Source: JAXMDC01 sp046349035
Lineage (GTDB): Bacteria > Pseudomonadota > Alphaproteobacteria > Rhizobiales > Kaistiaceae
DNA: 64,000 bases
Reading direction: 5' to 3'
Assembly (NCBI GenBank): GCA_046349035.1
Contig: JAXMDC010000004.1
Location: 462,093 to 526,092 of the forward strand
Positions 33,874 to 41,964 of this stretch are shown here, piece by piece (the stretch's first letter is position 1; each line of letters starts with the position of its first letter). A program made the translations under genes and the position numbers. Below the pieces are notes generated by a model. That model searched no databases. It was not told the DNA's origin and saw nothing but the letters and a program-made list of their open reading frames with translations.

Positions 33874-34851
33874 TCACGGCCGTGGCTGGACCGGGAAAAG
33901 CCACCGCGCGACCCTGAAACCAAGCACGGAATACCGGTCTCCTGGGACCACTTCCTGCCGTTTTGCCGATCTGAGGCCATCGAGGTCGCTGACCCAGGAG
34001 CCGCCGCGAACAACCTTTCCACCAAGGCACCCCTCGAAATTCCAAGGGATAGCGGTTGACGGAGCACCGGCGTAGGTCGCGTGGAAGCAGTCCTCCACCC
34101 ACTCGGCGGCGTTACCGGCCATGTCATACAGACCAAGGGGATTGGCGGGAAAGCTGCCGACCGGCGCAGTTGCGGAAAAGCTGTCCCGGCAGTTCGGCGG
34201 CGCCGCCCCACTATCCACCGGCGCGGCATTCGCGGCGGCACATGCCCCGCCCCTCTCGTCGAACGGCCACGACGACACCGACCCCGCACGCGCCGCGTAT
34301 TCCCACTCCGCCTCGCTCAAGAGACGGTAAGGCTGCCCGCTTCTGCGCGACAGCCAGGCGACATAGGCCTTTGCGTCGTACCAGGAAACACAAACGGCGG
34401 GATGGTCCGCTGTCTGGTCCACGCCCGGGTCCGCAAAGGAGGCACCGGCTTTGTCGTCCCACTCGCCGTCGCTGCGACGCACCCAGCACCAGTCCGGTCG
34501 ATAGTCGCGGTCCTCGGCGGCGTAGGCGGCGAACTCGCCGCGCGTAACCTCGAACGCTCCAACCGCGATGGCCGCCGCAATCGCTACCGGATGCGCCGGC
34601 GTCTCCTGCGGGTCGACGTTGGCACCGGCCGAACCCATGGTGAACCGGCCGGCGGGAATGACGACCATCTTTGGGCAGCCCTCGCAGTCGACGAAGGTCC
34701 TGCCTGCAACGAGGCAGGTGGACTCGGCCTGCGGTCCAATCCGTGTCTCAACCCCCGCGCAGCTGCCGTCGGCCGCGCGCTGGCCGCTGGCCGCCATCAG
34801 CGCCGCGGCGCCAGCCAACGCCGCTAGGACGAACAGAACCCGCCTTGTCAT
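33874..34851 (-). CDS. SUMF1/formylglycine-generating-enzyme-fold exported protein
   Basis: 325 residues. Signal peptide (RVLFVLAALAGAAALMAASG), then a full FGE-sulfatase (SUMF1) domain: MVVIPAGRFTMGSAG, FEVTRGEFAAYAA, HPAVCVSWYDAKAYVAWL, YRLLSEAEWEYAARAG, PLGLYDMAGNAAEWVEDC and VVRGGSWVSD near residue 280. True formylglycine enzymes carry two active-site cysteines after RGGSW; here the segment is SDLDGLRSAKR with no cysteine, so sulfatase activation is unlikely. A structural, binding or other SUMF1-fold role is inferred. It lies 124 bp upstream of the lectin-like gene on the same strand. Confidence 0.85.
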   Translation of the reverse strand: MTRRVLFVLAALAGAAALMAASGQRAADGSCAGVETRIGPQAESTCLVAGRTFVDCEGCPKMVVIPAGRFTMGSAGANVDPQETPAHPVAIAAAIAVGAFEVTRGEFAAYAAEDRDYRPDWCWVRRSDGEWDDKAGASFADPGVDQTADHPAVCVSWYDAKAYVAWLSRRSGQPYRLLSEAEWEYAARAGSVSSWPFDERGGACAAANAAPVDSGAAPPNCRDSFSATAPVGSFPANPLGLYDMAGNAAEWVEDCFHATYAGAPSTAIPWNFEGCLGGKVVRGGSWVSDLDGLRSAKRQEVVPGDRYSVLGFRVARWLFPVQPRP

Positions 34852-35039
34852 GCGCCCTAAGTTGCCATGGGCCGGACGGCCGGTTCAAACGCCACAACTG
34901 CCGATCGGGCGGCGCCCATTCGCCACGCGCAGCCTGTGTGCGCACGGCAACGCCTGCGTGAGGAGGCGCCCTCCCCAGCGGTCAGCGTGAACGAGCTTAT
35001 CTGGGTACGATGGCCCGATTGGGTCATGACAGGGGCAAT

Positions 35040-35115
35040 TGGTGGAGCCGAGGGGATTTGAACCCCTGACCTCTGCGGTGCGATCGCAGCGCTCTCCCAG
35101 CTGAGCTACGGCCCC
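35040..35115 (-). tRNA. tRNA-Ala (anticodon CGC)
   Basis: 76-nt canonical cloverleaf with encoded CCA (35040-35042 on the minus strand). The acceptor GGGGCCG pairs with CGGCTCC (one G-U), the D arm is GCTC/GAGC, the anticodon loop is ATCGCAC giving CGC, and the T arm AGGGG/CCCCT contains TTCAAAT. Confidence 0.97.
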
Positions 35116-35334
35116 ACGCCGTCAAGTTGCCGCCGGCCAGCTGTGAAGTGGCCTGCCGCGCCCCGGCGTCTGGAGGCTGGCATTTAGTTTGGCCGGGAAA
35201 AGCCTGTCAAGGACGGCACGAACGCCTCAGCCGACGGCGGCGTCAGTTGCGGCCGCACCGAGGCGACGCTACATGGTGATCGCCTTGGTCGCGCGGTTCC
35301 CGCCGCGGCGCAAAGCGCGGGGGCATCGAGGAAC

Positions 35335-35625
35335 ATGCGAGCCGTACTCTCCGTCGTATTGCTGGCCCTCGACGCCTACTGGTGGGTGGTGATCGCCTCG
35401 GCGGTGTTCAGCTGGCTCTACGCCTTCGGCGTCGTCAATGAGCGGAATGACGTCGTGCGGATCATCGGCAAGTTCCTCTACGACGCCACCGAGCCGCTCT
35501 TGCGGCCGCTTCGTCGCATATTGCCCAATCTCGGCTCGATCGATATCTCGCCGATCGTCCTCCTCCTCGGCATCCTCCTGATCCAGCAGATCATTATCCG
35601 CTACGTCTACCCCTTCGTTTTCTGA
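35335..35625 (+). CDS. YggT family membrane protein
   Basis: 96 residues with two hydrophobic segments (VVLLALDAYWWVVIASAVFSWL and ISPIVLLLGILLIQQIIIRYV) separated by FLYDATEPLLRPLRRILPNLGSIDIS, the conserved YggT motif. The family is linked to osmotic tolerance and membrane organisation; its function is not established. Three bp upstream of the DUF167 gene, a frequent pairing (YggT-YggU). Confidence 0.93.
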   Translation: MRAVLSVVLLALDAYWWVVIASAVFSWLYAFGVVNERNDVVRIIGKFLYDATEPLLRPLRRILPNLGSIDISPIVLLLGILLIQQIIIRYVYPFVF

Positions 35626-35628
35626 TCG

Positions 35629-35937
35629 GTGCCGTCGTTCTACGACGAGCGGCCGGATGGCGTTTCCCTGACCGTCTGGGTGACGCCGAAGGCAAGGCAG
35701 AATGCGGTCGATGGAGTGCGGGATATCGGCGAAGGCCGCACCGCGTTGGTCGTCAAGGTCACCGCAGCACCGGAGAAGGGCAGCGCCAACGAAGCAGTCG
35801 AGCAGCTTGTCGCCGATCTCCTCGGCATCGCGCCGCGAGCCGTCCGCGTAACCTCGGGTCACACCGCACGCCTGAAGCGGCTCAGCATCACCGGTGAACG
35901 GACCGCGCTGTCGTCGATCCTTGCGCGATTCAATTAA
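35629..35937 (+). CDS. DUF167 (YggU) family protein
   Basis: 102 residues, GTG start at 35629. The family core is LTVWVTPKARQNAVDGV, LVVKVTAAPEKGSANEAVEQLVADLLGI and VRVTSGHTARLKRLSI. Small alpha/beta fold protein of unknown role, conserved from bacteria to eukaryotes. Co-transcribed with YggT. Confidence 0.92.
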   Translation: MPSFYDERPDGVSLTVWVTPKARQNAVDGVRDIGEGRTALVVKVTAAPEKGSANEAVEQLVADLLGIAPRAVRVTSGHTARLKRLSITGERTALSSILARFN

Positions 35938-35979
35938 CGGCGGTCGCCGGAGATGAACGGCCGGCGGGCAGCCTAGTGC

Positions 35980-36498
35980 TCACTGACCGGGAGCCGGCCA
36001 GGCAAAGGCGACTTTCGGCAGGCTGATGTCGCCGAAACGTTCGTTGGCGCGCGCTACCTTCTTGCCGCCGGCATTCTGGTAGAAGCGGCAGGCGCCTTCG
36101 TTGTCGGCAAGGGCCCAAACCACCGCGCTGGGGAACCCGGCACGCATGAGTTCACGCCGCGCCGCGAGGAAGAGCCGGCAGCCAAGGCCGATCCCCTGAT
36201 ACTCGGGCAGCAGGTAGAGTTCGTAGACCTCGCCCTTCTGTGCCAATTCCCGCGCGCGGTTGGGGCCGAATGTTGCATAGCCGGCTATCGCACCGCCCGC
36301 CTCGACCACCAGCACCGACGCTCCGCGCCGGATCGCCCGCTCCCACCAGCGCCCGCCGCGCCGCGCGATCATCCGCGCGAGTTCCCGAGGCGGGATGATG
36401 CCGTCATAAGCGTTGCGCCACGACGCATCGTGCACGGCGGTGATTGCGAGGGCATCTCGAACCTCGGCGCGCCGCACGTCGATAGAGAGCGTACTCAT
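35980..36498 (-). CDS. GNAT family N-acetyltransferase
   Basis: 172 residues from the ATG at 36496-36498 (MSTLSIDVRRAEVRDALAI). The YELYLLPEYQGIGLGCRLFLAARRELM segment is the acetyl-CoA loop (Q-G-I-G-L-G), followed by LADNEGACRFYQNAGGKKVAR, the conserved C-terminal strand-helix. WWERAIRRGASVLVVEAGG precedes it. Substrate unknown. It follows efp on the same strand after 129 bp. Confidence 0.85.
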   Translation of the reverse strand: MSTLSIDVRRAEVRDALAITAVHDASWRNAYDGIIPPRELARMIARRGGRWWERAIRRGASVLVVEAGGAIAGYATFGPNRARELAQKGEVYELYLLPEYQGIGLGCRLFLAARRELMRAGFPSAVVWALADNEGACRFYQNAGGKKVARANERFGDISLPKVAFAWPAPGQ

Positions 36499-36627
36499 GA
36501 GGGGGAGCATATGCGCGCATGATTGGAGCGGGAAGGGGCGCCGCGCTCCCTGGGCGGGATTATTCTCCGAGTGTTGCCGCCCCGCCCCAACCTGCTGCCG
36601 GCTCGCCCAGAGCCCTTGGAGCAGCAG

Positions 36628-37194
36628 CTACTTCGCGCGTTCGGCGTAGCTGCCGTCGATCGTCATCACCACGATTTTGGTGCCGACCCCGATATGCGGC
36701 GGCACCATCGTCCGCACGCCGTTGGAGAGGATGGCCGGCTTGTATGACGAAGCCGCAGTCTGCCCCTTCATCGCCGGTTCGGTCTCGACAACCTCCAGCG
36801 TCACGCGCTGCGGCAACTCGATCGCCACCACGTTCCCTTCGAACACCGAGAGCATGCACACCATGCCCTCCTGCAGGTACACTGCCTGATCCCCGAGCAC
36901 GTCCGCCTTGACGGTGATCTGCTCGAAGTTCTCGGGGTTCATGAAAACGTAATCCTCACCGTCCTGGTAGAGGAAGCTGTGCTCGCGATCCTCGACGAAC
37001 GCCCGCTCGACTTGTTCGGTTGTGCGGTAGCGTTGCGAGACCTTGACCCCGTCCGACAGGCGCCGCATGTCGATCTGTGTTGTCGGCGTGCCTTTTCCGG
37101 GAAAGAAGCTTTCGGCCGAGAGAACCGCATAAAGGCGGCCGTCGACTTCGAGAATATTGCCCTTACGGACGTTGCTAGCGATGATCTTGGCCAA
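36628..37194 (-). CDS. efp: Elongation factor P
   Basis: Ribosome-binding factor that relieves stalling at polyproline motifs. 188 residues, the standard EF-P length, from a TTG at 37192-37194; no ATG or GTG fits the conserved N-terminus AKIIASNVRKGNILEVDG. The modified loop is SFFPGKGTP with the target lysine at position 34. The C-terminal OB domains include VTLEVVETEPAMKGQTA and IKVDT-like VGTKIVVMTIDGSY. The divergent neighbour encodes EpmA, which lysylates this residue. Confidence 0.96.
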   Translation of the reverse strand: MAKIIASNVRKGNILEVDGRLYAVLSAESFFPGKGTPTTQIDMRRLSDGVKVSQRYRTTEQVERAFVEDREHSFLYQDGEDYVFMNPENFEQITVKADVLGDQAVYLQEGMVCMLSVFEGNVVAIELPQRVTLEVVETEPAMKGQTAASSYKPAILSNGVRTMVPPHIGVGTKIVVMTIDGSYAERAK

Positions 37195-37314
37195 GGCGCT
37201 TACTTTCGGTTGGACGCTGCAGCAGAAGCGCGCCCCCGGCGCGCAATCGGCGGGCAACATAACGATTCGCCGAAAAATCGCTAGCCGGCCAAGCAGTTTT
37301 GCCTGCCGGCGGAC

Positions 37315-38370
37315 ATGAGCGCTCCCGCCTCCCCATGGTGGGCCCCCGCACGGCACGCCGACCGCCGACCGGCGCTCCTTGCCCGCAACCGCATCAAAAA
37401 CGCGCTCATCGATTGGTTTGCACGCGAGAATTTCGTCGCCGCCGAAACGTCTGCCCTACAGGTCTCGCCGGGCATCGAGACCCATCTTCACGCCTTTGCC
37501 ACGCAGATCCTCGACGAGGCCGGCAACCCCTTCCCGCTCTATCTCCACACCTCGCCCGAATTCGCCATGAAGAAGCTCCTCGCCGCCGGCGAGGAGCGCC
37601 TCTACGATTTCGCCCGCGTCTTCCGCAACCGGACGCGCGACGCGCTGCATGCCCCCGAGTTCACCATGCTCGAATGGTATCGAGCCGGCGCGCCCATTTC
37701 GCTGATCGCCGACGACGCGATTGCCGTGCTGCGCGTTGCGGCCCGCGCCGCCGATGCCAGGACACTCCGCTATCGAGACCGCGCTTGCGACCCGCTTGCC
37801 GAGCCGGAGCGGCTTAGCGTCGCCGACGCTTTTCGCCGGCACGCCGGCATCGACATCCTCGCTTCGCTGGCTGCCGACGGTACATCCGACCGGGCCGTGC
37901 TGGCGCGAGACGCTGCCGCCGCTGGCATACGCATCGCTGGCGACGACACGTGGTCGGACATCTTCAGCCGCGTGCTCTCCGAGCGGGTCGAGCCGCATCT
38001 CGGCATCGGCCGTCCGACCCTCCTCGGCGACTACCCGCTGCCGGAGGCGGCGCTGGCGCGGCCGTGCGCCGCCGATCCGCGTCTGGCCGAACGCTTCGAA
38101 CTCTATGCCTGCGGCGTCGAGCTCGCCAACGCCTTTGCCGAACTGACCGACCCCGTTGAACAGCGCCGCCGCTTTGCCGCCGATCTCGCCGAGAAGACCC
38201 GCATCTATGGCGAGACCTATCCCATCGACGAGGACTTCCTCGCTGCGCTAGCGACGATGCCAGCGGCATCCGGGGCGGCCCTCGGCTTCGACCGGCTCGT
38301 GATGCTGGTGCTGGGAGCCCCTAACATCGAAGCCGTCCAATGGACGCCGGTGGCCGACCCGTTCGGCTAG
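37315..38370 (+). CDS. epmA: EF-P--(R)-beta-lysine ligase EpmA
   Basis: Truncated class II lysyl-tRNA synthetase homologue that attaches (R)-beta-lysine to Lys34 of EF-P. 351 residues lacking the tRNA-binding domain. Synthetase motifs include ETSALQVSPGIETHLHAFAT, LHTSPEFAMKKLLAAGEERLYDFARVFRNR (motif 2 region), EFTMLEWYRAG, ERFELYACGVELANAFAEL and GAALGFDRLVMLVLG (motif 3). ATG at 37315-37320 region matches the family. It is divergent from efp with a 120-bp shared intergenic region. The mutase EpmB is not in the window. Confidence 0.95.
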   Translation: MSAPASPWWAPARHADRRPALLARNRIKNALIDWFARENFVAAETSALQVSPGIETHLHAFATQILDEAGNPFPLYLHTSPEFAMKKLLAAGEERLYDFARVFRNRTRDALHAPEFTMLEWYRAGAPISLIADDAIAVLRVAARAADARTLRYRDRACDPLAEPERLSVADAFRRHAGIDILASLAADGTSDRAVLARDAAAAGIRIAGDDTWSDIFSRVLSERVEPHLGIGRPTLLGDYPLPEAALARPCAADPRLAERFELYACGVELANAFAELTDPVEQRRRFAADLAEKTRIYGETYPIDEDFLAALATMPAASGAALGFDRLVMLVLGAPNIEAVQWTPVADPFG

Positions 38371-38547
38371 GAAATTCGCGGACCGGTTAGGGTTAATGCC
38401 GGATTGAAGGGCGCCGCGGATATCCCGTGCCGCCGCGACAAGCTAAGGTTCCTTTCGGACGATCGATTGGGGCGCATCGGCAGCCGAACGTCTGCTTATC
38501 TCGGGTCTCCATCGTGTCCCGGTCCGGCGATTAATCGCAGGCCCGAC

Positions 38548-38625
38548 GGCCCGGTGGGGGAGCGGATAACCCTCCGGCAGTGCAATGCTGGACAGCCTCG
38601 GTTCAAGTCCGAGGCCGGGCCTCCA
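38548..38625 (+). tRNA. tRNA-Cys-like gene with non-canonical arms
   Basis: 78 nt including encoded CCA (38623-38625). Acceptor GGCCCGG (38548-38554) pairs perfectly with CCGGGCC (38615-38621), and U73 is the usual cysteine discriminator. The D arm GGGG/CCCT and a TTCAAGT T loop are present. Two oddities: the T stem is CCTCGG/CCGAGG, so the acceptor plus T stack has 13 pairs rather than 12 (or T8 pairs with an extra G). The anticodon arm CCGGCA/TGCTGG closes a 6-nt loop GTGCAA, with GCA as the probable anticodon. The gene could be a functional variant or a degenerate copy. Confidence 0.7.
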
Positions 38626-38635
38626 GGTTTTCCCA

Positions 38636-38682
38636 CTTTCCTCTCTCTCTCTCTGATCCTCCTCCCTGAAAAGGGAGGAGGA
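38636..38682. repeat. CT dinucleotide run followed by a perfect 12-bp inverted repeat
   Basis: A pyrimidine run rich in CT repeats (about 38636-38652) abuts GATCCTCCTCCC (38653-38664), a TGAAAA loop and the exact complement GGGAGGAGGATC (38671-38682). No T tract follows on either strand, so this is not a standard terminator; it may still stabilise or process the 3' end of the tRNA transcript, or be a repeat-family element. Confidence 0.7.
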
Positions 38683-38770
38683 TCAACATCGTCGGCCCTC
38701 TTGCAGCTGGTCGCCGACGCTGGTTGATTGCCGGCCGCTTCACGGGCGACCCGCCCTTTTGAGACCGCAG

Positions 38771-40024
38771 ATGGCCCAGCAAGATATTGCCCAGCAAAAA
38801 GTTGCGCTGCTCACCGCCGGCGGATTGGCGCCGTGCCTTTCATCCGCCGTCGGCGGACTGATCGAGATCTACTCCCGCCGCGCACCCCAGGTGCCGATCG
38901 TCGGCTACCTCAACGGTTACCATGGCCTCCTCAAGGGCCGCTCGATCGCCGTGACCGACGCCGTTCGCGCCGGCGCGGCGATCTTCCACCGCCACGGCGG
39001 CTCGCCCATCGGCAACAGCCGCGTCAAGCTCACCAACGTCGCCGACTGTGTGAAGCGCGGTCTCGTCAAACCCGGCGAAGATCCTTTGAAGGTTGCTGCC
39101 GAACGCCTGGCCAGTGACGGTGTCACCATCCTCCACACCATCGGCGGTGACGACACCAACACCACCGCCGGCGATCTCGCCCGATACCTCGCCGCGAACG
39201 GCTACGCGCTCACTGTGGTCGGACTGCCGAAGACGGTCGACAACGACATCGTTCCGATCCGCCAGTCTCTCGGTGCCGACACGGCAGCCGAACAAGGCGC
39301 TCTGTTCTTCGAGAACGTCGTCAATGAGCATAGCACCAATCCGCGGATGCTCATCGTGCACGAGGTGATGGGTCGCAATTGCGGTTGGCTCACCGCCGCT
39401 ACCGCCCGCATCTACCGCCAACGGCTGGCGCGCATCGACTTCGTGCCGGAGTTCAATCTGCCGCGGGCCGCCAAAGACCTCGACGCCGTCTACGTCCCCG
39501 AGATGACCATCGACCTGGCCGCCGAAGCAAAGCGACTTCGTGCGGTGATGGATCGAAAAGACTCGGTCAGCATCTTCGTCTCAGAGGGCGCCGGGGTCGC
39601 CGATATCGTCAAGGAGATGCAAGCGGCTGGCGAAGACATCGCGCGCGACGCCTTCGGCCACATCAAGCTCGACACCATCAACGTCGGCAATTGGTTCTCC
39701 AAGCAGTTCGCCAAGCTCCTCGGCGCCGAGAAGACGCTGGTGCAGAAGTCCGGCTATTTTGCCCGCTCGGCCGCCGCCAACACCGCCGACCTCGCCCTCA
39801 TCGCCGAAATGGTTGGAGTCGCGGTCGACTGCGCCCTCGCCGGCCAGTCGGGGCTGATCGGTCACGACGAGGAACGCGGCGGTGCTTTGCGCGCGATCGA
39901 ATTCGGCCGCATCAAGGGCGGCAAGGCTTTCGATATTGCCACCCCCTGGTTCGGCGCCATGCTCCGCGAAATCGGCCAGCCGATGGGCAGCCGGGCCGCG
40001 GTCAGTCACGGCGGCGACGACTAG
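38771..40024 (+). CDS. pfp: Pyrophosphate-dependent 6-phosphofructokinase
   Basis: Reversible phosphofructokinase using PPi instead of ATP, placing this cell on a PPi-linked glycolytic/gluconeogenic route. 417 residues from the ATG at 38771 (MAQQDIAQQKVALLTAGG). The TIGGDDTNTTAG motif has the second Asp that marks PPi specificity; PKTVDNDI has the Lys/Asp pair of the catalytic loop; EVMGRNCGWLTA (substrate binding) and LGxxQ-type GYFARSAAAN follow. Solitary gene between the tRNA-Cys-like locus and the converging ABC permease. Confidence 0.94.
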   Translation: MAQQDIAQQKVALLTAGGLAPCLSSAVGGLIEIYSRRAPQVPIVGYLNGYHGLLKGRSIAVTDAVRAGAAIFHRHGGSPIGNSRVKLTNVADCVKRGLVKPGEDPLKVAAERLASDGVTILHTIGGDDTNTTAGDLARYLAANGYALTVVGLPKTVDNDIVPIRQSLGADTAAEQGALFFENVVNEHSTNPRMLIVHEVMGRNCGWLTAATARIYRQRLARIDFVPEFNLPRAAKDLDAVYVPEMTIDLAAEAKRLRAVMDRKDSVSIFVSEGAGVADIVKEMQAAGEDIARDAFGHIKLDTINVGNWFSKQFAKLLGAEKTLVQKSGYFARSAAANTADLALIAEMVGVAVDCALAGQSGLIGHDEERGGALRAIEFGRIKGGKAFDIATPWFGAMLREIGQPMGSRAAVSHGGDD

Positions 40025-40035
40025 GCGTTCGAAGT

Positions 40036-40812
40036 CTACTGGCGAAGGCCGAGGCCGGTCTTCAGCAGCCACCAATTGACCGCAGCCAGGGCGGCAATGC
40101 TCGCCAGCATTACGCCACTGCATATCCATATCGGCACGTCGGTGATTCCGAGGAAGCCGTACCGGAACCCGTTGATGATGTAGTAGATCGGGTTGAGATA
40201 GGTGAGCACGCGCCAGAAGGCGGGTAGGATATCCGCCGAATAGAACACCCCGCCGAGATAGACCAGCGGCGCCAGCACGAATGTCGGGATGATGGTGATG
40301 CCGTCGAAGCTCTTGGCGTAGATGCCGTTGATCAGGCCGGCAAGCGACAGGCCGAGGCTGGTCAGCAGCAGAAAGACCACGACCACCGCCGGGTTGTAGA
40401 TTCTGAGGTCGGCGAAAGCGAGCGACACCAGCAGCACCAGCAGTCCGACCAGCACGCCGCGGACAACCCCGGAGAAGACGAAGCCGGCCACCATCACCGT
40501 CGGCGGGGTCGGCGACACCAGGAGCTCGTCGATATTCCGCGCGAAAAATTTCGAGGCGAAGAACACCGTCGCGACATTCGAAAAGGCGTTGGTCACCACT
40601 CCCAGCATCACCAGTCCGGGAATGACGAAGTTGACGTAGGGAATGTTGCCGAACGCGCCCAGCCGGTCGCCCAGAAACGACCCGAAAATGAGGAAATAAA
40701 GGACCGATGTCACCACCGACGGCAGGAACGTCTGCGGCCAGATCCGCATGATGCGGATGAGGTCCTTGCGGACGATCGTGTAGAACGACGTCCAGGTTTC
40801 GAATGGAGTCAT
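40036..40812 (-). CDS. ABC-2 type transporter permease (YadH/NodJ-like)
   Basis: 258 residues with six hydrophobic helices. Features of the ABC-2 family: N-terminal TSFYTIVRKDLIRIMRIWPQ, FVIPGLVMLGVV, SPTPPTVMVAGFVFSGVVRG, and LAPLVYLGGVFYSADILPAFWRVLTYLNPIYYIINGFRYGFLG. It overlaps the ATPase gene by 4 bp and forms an exporter with it. The cargo is unknown; YadGH and NodIJ are the nearest named relatives by layout. Confidence 0.9.
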   Translation of the reverse strand: MTPFETWTSFYTIVRKDLIRIMRIWPQTFLPSVVTSVLYFLIFGSFLGDRLGAFGNIPYVNFVIPGLVMLGVVTNAFSNVATVFFASKFFARNIDELLVSPTPPTVMVAGFVFSGVVRGVLVGLLVLLVSLAFADLRIYNPAVVVVFLLLTSLGLSLAGLINGIYAKSFDGITIIPTFVLAPLVYLGGVFYSADILPAFWRVLTYLNPIYYIINGFRYGFLGITDVPIWICSGVMLASIAALAAVNWWLLKTGLGLRQ

Positions 40813-41804
40813 CGGCCGGCCCCGGTCGTCGCGGGGGCGGCGTGGTCGCGGGCAAGGCCGGCGACGCCACTGCCGCCGTCGGATGTCAGGCGCATGAAAA
40901 CCTCCTCCAGACGGCCGCTCTTGTTGCGGGTTGTCCGGACGGTGATGTTTGCCTTGGCAAGGATGAGCACGGCAGCGCCGATGTCGCGGCCCTCGCCGAT
41001 CTCGATGTCGATCGTCGCGTCGTCGACCGCTTTGGCATCGAACGCCGAAAGCATCGCCGCCGCTTTAGCGGCGGCGCCATCGAGATCCAGAAGCAGCCGC
41101 TCGCTCTTCAGCTTGCCGACGATCGAGCGGACGGTGCCCGATGCGATGATCGCCCCGCGATTGATGATGGCGAGGTTGCGGCAAAGGTGCTCGGCTTCCT
41201 CAAGATAGTGGGTGGTCAACAGTATGGTGGTGCCACCCGCGTTCAGCGTCGTCAGGAAATCCCACATGCCGCGCCGCAGTTCGACGTCGACGCCCGCCGT
41301 CGGCTCGTCGAGGATGAGAAAGCGCGGCTTGTGAACCAGTGCCCGGGCGATCAGCAGGCGGCGCTTCATGCCGCCCGACAGCGTGCGCGACACGTCGTTC
41401 CGCTTCTCGTGAAGGCCGAGCGAGGCGAGGATCTCTTCCGCTCGCGGCACCGCCACCCGTCGCGGCATCCCGTAGTAGCCCGCCTGGTTGACGACGATGT
41501 CGATGACTTTCTCGAAGATGTTGAAGTTGAGTTCCTGCGGCACGACGCCGATCGCCCGCCGCATCCGCTGCGGCTCCCGATCGATGTCGATGCCGGAAAC
41601 GCGCACCGTGCCCGCGGTCTTGCTGACGAGGCCGGTGACGATGCCGATCAGCGTCGTCTTGCCGGCACCGTTCGGGCCGAGGAGGGCAAAGAAGTCGCCC
41701 TCATCGATCGAAAGCGAGATGCCATCGAGCGCCGTAGTGCCGTTGGCGTAGACCTTGCGGACGCCATCCGCCGCCAGAGCGGGAACGGCGGTCACCGCGG
41801 ACAC
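40809..41804 (-). CDS. ABC transporter ATPase (YadG/NodI-like)
   Basis: 331 residues from a GTG at 41802-41804. Walker A GPNGAGKTTLIG, Q-loop VVPQELNF, signature LSGGMKRRLLIARAL, Walker B FLILDEPTAGVD and H-loop LLTTHYLEEAEH are intact. A C-terminal extension of about 100 residues follows, ending in a Thr/Ala-rich tail. It is coupled to the ABC-2 permease by a 4-bp overlap. Substrate not predictable. Confidence 0.92.
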   Translation of the reverse strand: MSAVTAVPALAADGVRKVYANGTTALDGISLSIDEGDFFALLGPNGAGKTTLIGIVTGLVSKTAGTVRVSGIDIDREPQRMRRAIGVVPQELNFNIFEKVIDIVVNQAGYYGMPRRVAVPRAEEILASLGLHEKRNDVSRTLSGGMKRRLLIARALVHKPRFLILDEPTAGVDVELRRGMWDFLTTLNAGGTTILLTTHYLEEAEHLCRNLAIINRGAIIASGTVRSIVGKLKSERLLLDLDGAAAKAAAMLSAFDAKAVDDATIDIEIGEGRDIGAAVLILAKANITVRTTRNKSGRLEEVFMRLTSDGGSGVAGLARDHAAPATTGAGR

Positions 41805-41964
41805 CCCATGCGCCGGCAGCGCGGCCGGCGGCTCGCTGAAACCCGTCCCAACATGTTTTTCATCGATCCCCGAAAATAATGGCCGGCGAACCTAGCAGCG
41901 AGCCTTGACCGGAGCCAGCGCCCCGCCATGATGCGCCCGCATTGGGGGGCGAGAAAGGTCGGCG

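Noticed and set aside
33874..34851. Active formylglycine-generating enzyme
   Set aside because: No cysteine pair after RGGSW and no sulfatase gene nearby.
38548..38625. Selenocysteine tRNA
   Set aside because: The 13-bp stack is suggestive, but the gene is 78 nt without a long variable arm and the anticodon is GCA, not TCA.
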